From an uncultured Prevotella sp. (lineage in GTDB: Bacteria; Bacteroidota; Bacteroidia; Bacteroidales; Bacteroidaceae): DNA of 64,000 bases. The notes under the pieces are model-generated. The model had not been told where the DNA came from. It ran no database searches and worked only from the letters and a program-made list of their open reading frames with translations. The stretch is from the NCBI GenBank assembly GCA_905233165.1, contig CAJODL010000002.1, forward strand, positions 62,001-126,000, in the 5' to 3' direction. The translations under genes and the position numbers were made by a program. Positions 47,286-56,173 of the stretch are shown here, piece after piece (positions within the stretch are counted from its first letter, which is position 1; every line of letters begins with the position of its first letter).

Positions 47286-48269
47286 ATGACAAACGAGACA
47301 GACAACAAAATTGATATTTCCGTAGTAGTACCCCTTTTCAACGAAGAGGAGTCTATACCAGAACTATATGCTTGGATAGAGCGTGTAATGGTTGCAAACG
47401 GTTTCTCTTACGAAATCGTATTTGTCAATGATGGCTCTACAGACCACTCATGGGATGTCATCGAAGACTTGGCAAAAAAGAACCCCAATGTTCATGGTAT
47501 CAAATTCCGTCGTAACTACGGAAAATCCCCTGCTCTATATTGTGGTTTTGAGATTGTCAAAGGAGATGTTGTCATCACAATGGATGCTGACCTTCAGGAT
47601 TCTCCTGACGAGATTCCTATGCTTTATCGCATGATAAAGGAGGACGGCTACGACCTCGTCAGCGGATACAAACAGAACCGTTCTCAGGGGGACCCTCTGT
47701 CAAAAACCATTCCAACAAAGCTGTTCAACGCGACAGCACGTAAAGTCAGCGGCATCCACAATCTGCACGACTTCAACTGCGGATTAAAGGCATATCGAAT
47801 TGATGTGGTTAAGAATATTGAGGTATATGGCGAGATGCACCGCTATATGCCTTACCTTGCGAAGAATGCGGGGTTCACAAAGATAGGAGAAAAACCCGTA
47901 CATCATCAGGCCCGTAAGTTCGGCACCTCAAAATTCATGGGATGGAACAGATTCTTCAATGGTTATCTTGACCTTATCACCCTGTGGTTCCTGAGCAGCT
48001 TCGGCATGAAGCCAATGCACGTCTTTGGATTCTTGGGAACTATAATGTTCATCATCGGTTTCTTCTCTGCAGCATGGATAGGTTTTGACAAACTTTCTGC
48101 CCTCAATCAAGGCATACCACAGCGTCTCGTTACAGACAGTCCGTATTTCTATATCTCACTGACGATGATGATAATTGGCACACAATTATTCCTTGCAGGA
48201 TTTATTGCCGATTTGATAAGCCGTTCAGCACAAGGAAGAAATGATTACCAGATAGAAAAGACAATATGA
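47286..48269 (+). CDS. family 2 glycosyltransferase, polyprenyl-phosphate sugar synthase type
   Basis: 327 residues. The N-terminal GT-A domain shows ISVVVPLFNEEESIPEL, VFVNDGSTDHS, the metal site MDADLQDSPDEIP, and GLKAYRIDVV. Two C-terminal membrane helices (HVFGFLGTIMFIIGFFSAA and ISLTMMIIGTQLFLAGFI) anchor it. Proteins of this layout transfer a sugar from a nucleotide to polyprenyl phosphate at the inner membrane. Donor sugar is not predictable. It overlaps the following gene by four bases. Confidence 0.9.
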   Translation: MTNETDNKIDISVVVPLFNEEESIPELYAWIERVMVANGFSYEIVFVNDGSTDHSWDVIEDLAKKNPNVHGIKFRRNYGKSPALYCGFEIVKGDVVITMDADLQDSPDEIPMLYRMIKEDGYDLVSGYKQNRSQGDPLSKTIPTKLFNATARKVSGIHNLHDFNCGLKAYRIDVVKNIEVYGEMHRYMPYLAKNAGFTKIGEKPVHHQARKFGTSKFMGWNRFFNGYLDLITLWFLSSFGMKPMHVFGFLGTIMFIIGFFSAAWIGFDKLSALNQGIPQRLVTDSPYFYISLTMMIIGTQLFLAGFIADLISRSAQGRNDYQIEKTI

Positions 48270-48826
48270 ATATGGTCAAAGGTCAAAAATCTTTTTCATT
48301 TTTTCATTTTTTCATTCTTTCATTTTTATTGACAATCGTAGCAGTGGTGACATCATGCTCATCCATAGATTGTCAACTCAACGGCAGTGTGTATTGCAGA
48401 TACCAGTTGAAAGACCAATATCTCAATGATGTAGCCTTCGCCTACCCTCTCACAGTCACACTCTGTGATACGGACAGTGGCGACATCGTCGTAATCAATA
48501 ACGAAAGCAATGCCAGCGCTATTGATATACCAATGAGTTATGGTAATGCTACTGATGTGCTGAAATTCACTATAACAGTAACAGATACTATTGTGGGAGA
48601 AGATACCGTATATTATGTCACCACCCCGCATACAGACATCATACGTATCACTAAGACAAACGAGCCATATTTCGAGTCTATCGACTGTGCCCCACGATAT
48701 AACCACACAATAGAGGAAGCGCAGTCATCACATAACTTCATAGATAGTCTCGTCATAAACAACAAGAAAGTCACAAACGATGCTTCGAAAGAAAACATAT
48801 ACATATTTCTTAATTCTGGTAATTAG
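48266..48826 (+). CDS. DUF6452-type lipoprotein with low-complexity signal peptide
   Basis: 186 residues, lipoprotein signal ending in VTSC. The body (CQLNGSVYCRYQLKD, FAYPLTVTLCDTD, DTVYYVTTPHTDIIRI) fits DUF6452, a family found next to DUF6048 proteins in Bacteroidales. The signal peptide is coded by repeats of ttttttcatt (48292-48327), giving SFSFFHFFILSFL. The first 30 bases also look like AT-rich intergenic sequence that has become coding. Function is unknown. It overlaps the GT2 gene by 4 bases and the next gene by 47 bases. Confidence 0.75.
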   Translation: MNMVKGQKSFSFFHFFILSFLLTIVAVVTSCSSIDCQLNGSVYCRYQLKDQYLNDVAFAYPLTVTLCDTDSGDIVVINNESNASAIDIPMSYGNATDVLKFTITVTDTIVGEDTVYYVTTPHTDIIRITKTNEPYFESIDCAPRYNHTIEEAQSSHNFIDSLVINNKKVTNDASKENIYIFLNSGN

Positions 48827-49487
48827 CCTGTGTATCCCCAATTCTGTCTTTGCACAAGGTAAGGGGCAGGCACTGGAAGAAAAGGATACCATACAGCTAT
48901 TTCGTGGATTTGGTATTTCCTACGACCTGGCTGGTACTGTCATGCGTATGGTCAGCGACTATGGACAATACGAAGGAGCTGTCCACGTCAATCTACGTGA
49001 CAGATACTTCCCTATTGTTGAATTCGGTTTAGGAGATGCAAAACACGAAACAGATGCTGTTACTGGCATCGCTGCTAAGGTAAGAGCACCTTATGCACGT
49101 ATCGGCTGTGACTTTAACATTGCAAAGAATAAGCACGATGCCTATCGTGTTATGGTTGGAGCACGATATGCTTTCACATCCTTCAAAACAGAAGCATGGG
49201 GAAATATCAAGGACCCATATTGGGAACATTACAATCCATATGAAGTAACCACAAAGAAATGCTTTTTCCATTGGGTGGAACTCGCCTTTTCTGTTGACGC
49301 AAGACTTATTGGTCCGATACGCATAGGATGGAGTTTTCGCTATCGCAGAAAAATTGGAAGCTCTGATATCGGAGAAGGCAATCATCTATGGTATGTGCCT
49401 GGATACGGAAAGAATGGCAATGTACTTGGCGGTACATTTAATATCGGTTACCAGTTCTGGAGAAAGAACAAGACAAAAAAACAGTGA
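48780..49487 (+). CDS. DUF6048-type outer-membrane beta-barrel-like protein
   Basis: 235 residues, signal peptide ending in SVFAQ. The mature protein alternates short amphipathic strands (YFPIVEFGLGDAKHE, MVGARYAFTSFK, IRIGWSFRYRRKI, GGTFNIGYQFW), as in small outer-membrane barrels, and matches the DUF6048 family. Its 5' end overlaps the DUF6452 lipoprotein gene by 47 bases, so the pair is probably expressed together and may act as an envelope complex (inference). The stop overlaps the GTG of the next gene. Confidence 0.78.
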   Translation: MLRKKTYTYFLILVISLCIPNSVFAQGKGQALEEKDTIQLFRGFGISYDLAGTVMRMVSDYGQYEGAVHVNLRDRYFPIVEFGLGDAKHETDAVTGIAAKVRAPYARIGCDFNIAKNKHDAYRVMVGARYAFTSFKTEAWGNIKDPYWEHYNPYEVTTKKCFFHWVELAFSVDARLIGPIRIGWSFRYRRKIGSSDIGEGNHLWYVPGYGKNGNVLGGTFNIGYQFWRKNKTKKQ

Positions 49488-50434
49488 AATATCTATCCGT
49501 CATAAGTATCTTCACAATTCTGTTGACCAGTTGTGTTACAGAGCCCTACATCAAGGACTCTGGGATGGTTTTTGGCACTACATATGCTATCACATACCAG
49601 CATAATGAAGATCTTAAAAGTGATATTGAAGCAGTAATGCAGCAAGTGGACAATTCCCTGTCACCATTTAATAAGTCATCTGTCATTACAGCAATCAACA
49701 ATAACACTTCTATGGAGGTTGATGAGAACTTAACAAAAGTTTTCACTCTTGCCAAGACAGTAAGCCAAGAAACCAATGGGGCATTCGACATCACTGTTGC
49801 ACCACTTGTTAACGCATGGGGCTTTGGTTTTAAAAGTGGCATCAAGCCTACAGACGAACAGATAGATAGTATTCTCGCCTTTGTCGGTCAGGAGAAGGTA
49901 ACACTTCAAAATGGCAAGATTACGAAAACAGACCCTCGCATTATGCTTGACTGTTCTGCCATTGCGAAAGGATATGGTGTTGACATGGTTGCAGAATTTC
50001 TGGCAAGCAAGGGAATAAAGAACTATCTGGTAGAAATTGGTGGCGAGATTTCTGCACGTGGCAAGAATCCTAACGGTACAGAATGGAAGATTGGCGTAAC
50101 AAAACCTGTTGACGACTCTCTTTCTATCAACCAAGAGAATCAAACAGTGTTAGAGATTACTGACCAAGCATTGGCAACGTCTGGCAACTATCGTAATTTC
50201 TACTACGAAGGCGGTAAGAAATACGCCCACACTATCAATCCTCACACAGGAAAGCCTGCCCAGTCTGACATTCTCTCTGCTACCGTCATTGCCCCATCAT
50301 GTGCCATTGCTGATGCTTATGCAACAGCCTTCATGGTATTGGGAAGTGACAAAGCAAAAGAAATACTAAAAAAACATCCGGAGCTGAAAGCATATTTCAT
50401 TTTATCCGATTATAGCATATGGCAATCAATATAG
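49484..50434 (+). CDS. apbE: FAD:protein FMN transferase (ApbE)
   Basis: 316 residues, GTG start overlapping the previous stop. The lipoprotein signal ends in LLTSC. Family motifs are GMVFGTTYAITY, SLSPFNKSSVI, GAFDITVAPLVNAWGFG, DCSAIAKGYGVDMVAEFL, NYLVEIGGEISARG, TSGNYRNFYYEGG and HTINPHTGKPA. The enzyme flavinylates Thr in Na+-pumping NQR or RNF subunits in the periplasm. No such target is in the window. The last 16 bases overlap the Crp/Fnr gene. Confidence 0.92.
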   Translation: MKYLSVISIFTILLTSCVTEPYIKDSGMVFGTTYAITYQHNEDLKSDIEAVMQQVDNSLSPFNKSSVITAINNNTSMEVDENLTKVFTLAKTVSQETNGAFDITVAPLVNAWGFGFKSGIKPTDEQIDSILAFVGQEKVTLQNGKITKTDPRIMLDCSAIAKGYGVDMVAEFLASKGIKNYLVEIGGEISARGKNPNGTEWKIGVTKPVDDSLSINQENQTVLEITDQALATSGNYRNFYYEGGKKYAHTINPHTGKPAQSDILSATVIAPSCAIADAYATAFMVLGSDKAKEILKKHPELKAYFILSDYSIWQSI

Positions 50435-51123
50435 ATAACACACCAGTTATTGCTCATCCTACCTTCTCAAGACGTGAAGCCCTTTTAAAGGAGATGCCCC
50501 TTTTCATTGGTCTTTCCAAAAAGGACCTTGAAGAGGCTATAAGGCAGACCCATTATAATCGCAAGCATTACAAGAAAGGGGCAATAATAACGTCTGAAGG
50601 CACTCAATGTGAGTCCTTGTTCTTCATCAGCGAGGGTTGGGTACGCATCGGAACTGAAAGTGACAACCATGCCTATCGTTTCGAGGAGACAATGCAAGCT
50701 CCTGTAATCATAGAGCCAGACAAACTATTTGGTATGACGACATCTTTTCATTCTACATACATAGCACATACCACATGCGAAGTTCTTGAAATTTCAAAAG
50801 ACGAGATAATGAAACTGATTGAACAGTATTTGATAGTTCGTCTGAACCTGTTGAATATAATCTGTCGCAAAACGCAGCATCTGGAGCACTTACCTTGGAC
50901 AGCATGTACCGATAATGCCACCAGTGCTATAACAGCATTCATAAAATCCCATGTCCACTACCCCGCTGGCAAGAAGGTATTGTATATAAAGATGGTCCAA
51001 CTGGCAAAAGAAGTGGGCTATGCCAGATTAGAAATATCCAAGGCCTTAAATGCTTTGGCAGATGCAGAACGTATAATCCTTAAACGCGGAATAATCGAAA
51101 TTCCAGCACTACAATTACTATGA
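50419..51123 (+). CDS. Crp/Fnr family transcriptional regulator
   Basis: 234 residues. An N-terminal cyclic-nucleotide-binding-like barrel (KKGAIITSEGTQCESLFFISEG, residues 53-75) is followed by a dimer helix and a winged helix (VQLAKEVGYARLEISKALNAL near 195-215). No Fnr-type cysteine cluster is seen, so oxygen sensing through an iron-sulphur cluster is unlikely. Ligand unknown. It overlaps apbE by 16 bases and the peptidase gene by four, so it is embedded in the operon. Its targets are not identified. Confidence 0.85.
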   Translation: MAINIDNTPVIAHPTFSRREALLKEMPLFIGLSKKDLEEAIRQTHYNRKHYKKGAIITSEGTQCESLFFISEGWVRIGTESDNHAYRFEETMQAPVIIEPDKLFGMTTSFHSTYIAHTTCEVLEISKDEIMKLIEQYLIVRLNLLNIICRKTQHLEHLPWTACTDNATSAITAFIKSHVHYPAGKKVLYIKMVQLAKEVGYARLEISKALNALADAERIILKRGIIEIPALQLL

Positions 51124-53609
51124 CAAATCCATTTTTCGAGAAATATACCACGCCACACGAAACGGCGCCGTTTGATAAGATTAAACTGAAGCATTTCGAA
51201 CCAGCCTTTATGGAGGGTATGAAACGTGATAAGGAAGAAATAAATCTTATCATCAACAATCCTGAGCCCCCAACATTCGACAATACTATCATTGCAACAC
51301 AGCTGGCGGACAAGGAGGATTATTTCTCGCTCAGTGACAAGGTTTCTACTGTATTCTTTAATCTTTTGTCTGCAGAGACAAATGATGATATGGAGGAATT
51401 GTCACAAAAGATGCAACCTATTCTGACAAAGCATGAGAATGACATCACTCTCAATCCTCAACTCTTTGCCAGAGTAAAGGCTGTCTATGACCAATATCAC
51501 AACACAGCAGAAAAGCCTGAGAGGGTATTGAGTCCTGAAGAGGAAATGCTTCTGAAAGTTACCTATGACGGATTTGTACGTTCTGGTGCATTACTCGACG
51601 AAGCAGGAAAAGACAAACTTCGTGCCCTGACAGAAGAGGCGGGACTGCTGTCGCTGCAGTTCTCCCAGAATCTGCTGAAGGCTACAAAGGAATACACCCT
51701 TCATATTACTGAGGAGAAAGACCTCGCAGGACTTCCTGAGACGCAGATAACAGCGGCTCGTGAGGCTGCAAAAGAACGGAAACTCGATGGATGGGTCATA
51801 ACCCTCGACAGTCCTTCGTACGGACCTTTCATGCAGTATTCCGAAAACAGAGAACTGCGTCATACCATCTTCATGGCACGTAATACTATGTGCATCAATG
51901 AAAATGCGCCCATCTGCCAACGATTGGTAAATATACGCAGAGAACTGGCACAGCTGTTGGGATATGACACTTATGCTGACTATGTGCTGAGCAAGCGAAT
52001 GGCATCAAACAAGGAGACTGTCTATACCCTGCTACACGACCTCATTGATGCATATAAGCCTACCGCCATTAAGGAAAAGGATGAACTTTATGCAAAAGCA
52101 AAACAGATGGAGGGTGATGACTTTAAGCTGGAGCCTTGGGATGCTGCATTCTACTCTCATAAACTGCAACTGGAGAAATATAATGTTGATTCGGAAATGT
52201 GTCGTCCATATCTGGAACTTTCAAAAGTCATCAAAGGCGTCTTCGGACTTGCTACCAGACTGTATGGCATCACTTTCCGCGAGAACAAGGATATCCCTGT
52301 TTACCACAAGGACGTCAAAGCCTACGAGGTATTCGACAAGAATGGCAGTTTCCTTGCTGTCTTCTATGCAGACTTCCACCCTCGCAAGGGAAAACAAGGT
52401 GGTGCTTGGATGACGGAATACAGGGGACAATGCATTACACTGAAGGGTGTCAACGAACGTCCTCATGTCAGTGTGGTAATGAATTTCACTAAGCCAACAA
52501 AGAAGAAGCCAGCATTACTGACCCTTGGTGAAGTAGAGACATTCCTACACGAGTTTGGACACTCATTGCATGGTATGTTTGCAAATACCCGTTTTGGCTC
52601 TCTGTCAGGAACAAATGTATGGTGGGACTTTGTGGAACTGCCTTCTCAGTTTATGGAGAATTTCGCACTTGAGAAAGAATTCCTCCACACCTTTGCTTTC
52701 CACTATGAAACAGGTGAGCCAATGCCTGACGACCTTATCGACCGTCTCATTGCAAGCAGAAACTACATGTGTGCCTCCGGATGCCTGCGACAGGTTAGCC
52801 TGGGACTTCTCGATATGGCATACTATACACAGAAAGATGAGTTCAAGAGCGATATCATACCATTCGAGAAAGAAGCATGGAAAGATGCTATCATCGACAA
52901 ACAACTGCCTGACACATGTATGACAGTACAATTCTCTCACATCATGGCAGGAGGATATTCTGCTGGTTACTACAGCTATAAATGGGCAGAGGTTCTCGAT
53001 GCTGATGCCTTTGCCGTATTCAAGAAAGAGGGAATCTTCAACCCTGAAACAGCACAACGTTTCAGAGACTGCATACTTTCAAAAGGTGGTACAGAACATC
53101 CTGCAGTTCTATATAAGCGATTCAAAGGTTCTGAGCCAACCATCGATGCTCTCCTTGAACGCAACGGCATAAAGAAACCAATGGACAAACAGACACAATT
53201 AGACCAGCGCTATCTTCGGATGGCACAGATATGGGCAGAGAACAGTTATTGTAAACGTCGTCAGGTGGGAGCCCTTGTAGTAAAGGACAAACGCATCATC
53301 AGCGACGGATATAATGGTACCCCAAGCGGATTTGAAAATGTTTGCGAAGAGAACAACGTTTCTTTCCCATATGTGTTGCACGCAGAGGCAAATGCCATAA
53401 CAAAGCTGGCTCGCTCGCATAACAATAGCGATGGTTCTACACTATATGTTACGGCATCTCCATGTATCGAGTGTGCAAAACTGATTATCCAGTCAGGCAT
53501 CAAACGTGTTGTTTATGGTGAGAAGTATCGCCTCGATGATGGTTTAAAACTGCTCGCAAGGGCCGGAATAGAAACCATCTTAATGGAAAACGTCAATAAA
53601 AGCGAATAA
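51120..53609 (+). CDS. M3 peptidyl-dipeptidase Dcp fused to dCMP deaminase
   Basis: 829 residues. Residues 1-685 form a full-length M3 zinc peptidase of the Dcp type: His477-Glu-Phe-Gly-His481 in FLHEFGHSLHGMF, with QFSHIMAGGYSAGYYSYKWAE downstream. It removes C-terminal dipeptides. It ends in the usual way at LLERNGIK. Two residues later, Met688 begins a complete dCMP deaminase: RYLRMAQIWAENSYCKRRQ, the zinc motif His754-Ala-Glu, and P-Cys782-x-x-Cys785. dCMP deaminase makes dUMP for thymidylate. The two are normally separate genes. No stop or frameshift separates them; internal initiation at 53181 is possible, but no ribosome site is evident. Confidence 0.9.
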   Translation: MTNPFFEKYTTPHETAPFDKIKLKHFEPAFMEGMKRDKEEINLIINNPEPPTFDNTIIATQLADKEDYFSLSDKVSTVFFNLLSAETNDDMEELSQKMQPILTKHENDITLNPQLFARVKAVYDQYHNTAEKPERVLSPEEEMLLKVTYDGFVRSGALLDEAGKDKLRALTEEAGLLSLQFSQNLLKATKEYTLHITEEKDLAGLPETQITAAREAAKERKLDGWVITLDSPSYGPFMQYSENRELRHTIFMARNTMCINENAPICQRLVNIRRELAQLLGYDTYADYVLSKRMASNKETVYTLLHDLIDAYKPTAIKEKDELYAKAKQMEGDDFKLEPWDAAFYSHKLQLEKYNVDSEMCRPYLELSKVIKGVFGLATRLYGITFRENKDIPVYHKDVKAYEVFDKNGSFLAVFYADFHPRKGKQGGAWMTEYRGQCITLKGVNERPHVSVVMNFTKPTKKKPALLTLGEVETFLHEFGHSLHGMFANTRFGSLSGTNVWWDFVELPSQFMENFALEKEFLHTFAFHYETGEPMPDDLIDRLIASRNYMCASGCLRQVSLGLLDMAYYTQKDEFKSDIIPFEKEAWKDAIIDKQLPDTCMTVQFSHIMAGGYSAGYYSYKWAEVLDADAFAVFKKEGIFNPETAQRFRDCILSKGGTEHPAVLYKRFKGSEPTIDALLERNGIKKPMDKQTQLDQRYLRMAQIWAENSYCKRRQVGALVVKDKRIISDGYNGTPSGFENVCEENNVSFPYVLHAEANAITKLARSHNNSDGSTLYVTASPCIECAKLIIQSGIKRVVYGEKYRLDDGLKLLARAGIETILMENVNKSE

Positions 53610-53620
53610 ACAAGAGAAGT

Positions 53621-55219
53621 ATGAAGCAACGTTATATGCCCTTATTGATGGCACTCTGCGCTGTCGTTGGAATATTGATAGGCTCCTTCTATGCCAATCA
53701 TTTTTCCGGCAATAGGCTCAGCATCATCAATTCCGGAACAAACAAGTTAAATAACCTCCTTCACATTATCAACGACCAATATGTTGATACTGTGAATATC
53801 GGCAACCTTGTTGAAACAGCTATACCACAGATTCTCTCAGAGCTCGATCCTCACTCTGTCTATATCCCTGCTAACGAGGCACAGATAGCCAGTGATGATC
53901 TGAAGGGAGAATTCTTCGGTATCGGAATAGAATTTGTCATCAGGGAAGATACCATACATGTTCAGAATGTTATTGATGGCGGTCCTGCACAACGTGCTGG
54001 TGTCATTGCTGGAGATAAAATCGTCACTATTGATGGAAAGCCATATGTTGGTGATACTATCAATAGCGAGGGTGCTATGCGTCGACTCAAAGGCCCTGAC
54101 AAGACGAAGGTGCGTGTAGGCATCAAACGTTACGGAAATCCAAAACCTCTGTCCGTCGAGATAACACGTGGGAAGATAACCACCAAAAGTATCATGGCAA
54201 CCTATATGCTTGATGACAAGACAGGCTATATACGAGTAAAGAATTTCGGAGAACACACCTATGAGGAATTCCTGGCAGCTCTTGCTGAGTTGCAACAGCA
54301 ACGTTTCTCCAACCTCGTCATTGACCTTCGTGACAATACTGGTGGATACCTTGAAGCTGCTGTGCAGATGGCTAATGAGTTCTTGCCAAAAGACAGGCTG
54401 ATTGTATATACCCAGGGACGTCGCTCTCAACGTCAGGACTACAAGAGTGACGGACGTGGTTCTTATCAGGACTTCCCTCTCGTGGTTCTCATCAATGAGA
54501 TATCAGCATCTGCATCCGAAATCTTTGCAGGAGCAATGCAGGACAACGATCGTGGTACCATCATCGGAAGACGTTCTTATGGTAAGGGATTGGTACAACA
54601 GCAGATTGCTTTCGCTGACGGCAGTATGATTCGCCTTACAGTAGCTCGCTACTACACACCTTCCGGACGTTGTATTCAGAAGCCATATGCTAAGGGCGAC
54701 ACAAAAGACTATCAGCAAGATATCATCAATCGTTACGAGAATGGTGAGTTCTTCTCAAAAGACAGCATAAAACATGATGGGCCAGAGTATCATACCATCA
54801 GCGGAAAACCTGTCTATGGTGGTGGTGGTATCACTCCTGATATCTTTGTGCCAGAAGATACGACGAATATCACGTCTTACTATCGCGAAGCAAGTATGAC
54901 AGGTCTCATCATGCAGTTTGCATTTACATACACCGATGATAACCGCCTGAAACTGAACAACTTCAGAGAGATGCAGGCTCTTGCTGACTATCTTGTAAAA
55001 CAGCATACCGTTGATAAGTTTGCTGACTATGCAAGCAAACATGGTCTGCAACGTCGCAACCTCATGATTGAGAAGTCACACAAGTTGCTTGAGACATATA
55101 TCAACTCACGAATTATCTATAACATCCTTGATGAACAGGCATGGATGGAATACCTCAATAAAGATGATAAGACAATAGAAGAAGCTCTGCGCTTTTTCCA
55201 ACAACAAAAGAAGAAATAA
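53621..55219 (+). CDS. S41 family C-terminal processing protease
   Basis: 532 residues, one N-terminal membrane segment (LLMALCAVVGILIGSFYA). A PDZ domain (residues 90-170, GEFFGIGIEFV and GPAQRAGVIAGDKIV) precedes the S41 catalytic domain. Active-site segments are VLINEISASASEIFAGAMQD (nucleophile Ser) and GRRSYGKGLVQQQ (Lys). YTPSGRCIQKPY is also typical. Such proteases trim or degrade periplasmic proteins. It starts 11 bases after the fusion gene, so it is likely in the same transcript. Confidence 0.9.
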   Translation: MKQRYMPLLMALCAVVGILIGSFYANHFSGNRLSIINSGTNKLNNLLHIINDQYVDTVNIGNLVETAIPQILSELDPHSVYIPANEAQIASDDLKGEFFGIGIEFVIREDTIHVQNVIDGGPAQRAGVIAGDKIVTIDGKPYVGDTINSEGAMRRLKGPDKTKVRVGIKRYGNPKPLSVEITRGKITTKSIMATYMLDDKTGYIRVKNFGEHTYEEFLAALAELQQQRFSNLVIDLRDNTGGYLEAAVQMANEFLPKDRLIVYTQGRRSQRQDYKSDGRGSYQDFPLVVLINEISASASEIFAGAMQDNDRGTIIGRRSYGKGLVQQQIAFADGSMIRLTVARYYTPSGRCIQKPYAKGDTKDYQQDIINRYENGEFFSKDSIKHDGPEYHTISGKPVYGGGGITPDIFVPEDTTNITSYYREASMTGLIMQFAFTYTDDNRLKLNNFREMQALADYLVKQHTVDKFADYASKHGLQRRNLMIEKSHKLLETYINSRIIYNILDEQAWMEYLNKDDKTIEEALRFFQQQKKK

Positions 55220-55245
55220 CACAACACAAACGATATAAAAAAATT

Positions 55246-56079
55246 ATGAAAAGAATAGCAATACAAGGTGAAGTCGGTAGCTTTCATGATATTACGGCAC
55301 ATCATCACTTCCCAGATGATCAGCTTCAGATAATATGCTGCTCTACCTTCGAAGAGGTGTTTAAGAATATGCATGAAGACCCTACAGTCATTGGCATCGT
55401 TGCCATTGAGAACACCATTGCCGGCTCCCTACTCCACAACTATGCTCTGCTTCGCGACAGTGGATTTACCATCGTCGGAGAACACAAGACGCATATCAGT
55501 CACTGCCTCTGTGCCCTCCCCGGACAGAAGAAGGAAGAGCTCACTGAGGTACACTCTCACCCTGTTGCTTTGGCACAGTGTCAACAGTACCTCTCAAAAT
55601 ATCCTAATATGAAGATTGTCGAAACAGATGACACAGCTGGTTCTGCCAAGAACATCGCAGCGAAGAACCTCATGGGTGTAGCAGCCCTCTGTCATGCTGA
55701 CGCGGCACGTCTCTATGGGCTTGAGGTGTTGGAAGATAAGGTTGAGGACAATCCTCATAACTCCACACGTTTCCTTATTGTCTGCGATAGCAGGAAGGCT
55801 GACTTTCTCCGTCCTCTCAAAGAGGCTGACAAGGCAAGCATCGTCTTCTCCCTCCCTCATGAAGAAGGTTCACTATCACAGGTGCTCTCAATACTCTCAT
55901 TCTATAGGATTAACCTCACCAAGATACAGTCATTGCCAATCATTGGCAGAGAGTGGGAATATCTTTTCTATGTTGATGTCACCTATGACGATCTCATCCG
56001 ATACCGTCAAAGCATCGATGCGATAATACCACTCACAAGAGACCTCAGAATACTTGGTGAATATACAGCAGCGAAATAA
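55246..56079 (+). CDS. pheA: prephenate dehydratase
   Basis: 277 residues. It converts prephenate to phenylpyruvate. The catalytic domain begins IAIQGEVGSFHDITA and contains VAIENTIAGSL and the T-R-F motif in NPHNSTRFLIV. A C-terminal ACT domain (IVFSLPHEEGSLSQVLSIL) should bind phenylalanine for feedback control. There is no chorismate mutase domain; that activity is on the DAHP synthase gene two places downstream. It opens the aromatic amino acid cluster. Confidence 0.93.
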   Translation: MKRIAIQGEVGSFHDITAHHHFPDDQLQIICCSTFEEVFKNMHEDPTVIGIVAIENTIAGSLLHNYALLRDSGFTIVGEHKTHISHCLCALPGQKKEELTEVHSHPVALAQCQQYLSKYPNMKIVETDDTAGSAKNIAAKNLMGVAALCHADAARLYGLEVLEDKVEDNPHNSTRFLIVCDSRKADFLRPLKEADKASIVFSLPHEEGSLSQVLSILSFYRINLTKIQSLPIIGREWEYLFYVDVTYDDLIRYRQSIDAIIPLTRDLRILGEYTAAK

Positions 56080-56173
56080 CGGTTAAAGGTTAACGGTTAA
56101 AGGTTATTGGTTATTGACCTCTAAACTTACAACTGACTCTAAACTCTAAACTTTAAACTCTAAACTTTACAAA
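56080..56173. repeat. AT-rich direct repeats between pheA and the aminotransferase
   Basis: ggttaaaggttaacggttaaagg is followed by tandem ctctaaacttta units up to the next ATG. No gene, promoter box or terminator is visible. Confidence 0.55.

Noticed and set aside
53837..54430. 197-residue minus-strand ORF
   Set aside because: It lies opposite the conserved PDZ and catalytic region of the S41 protease and shows no family features.
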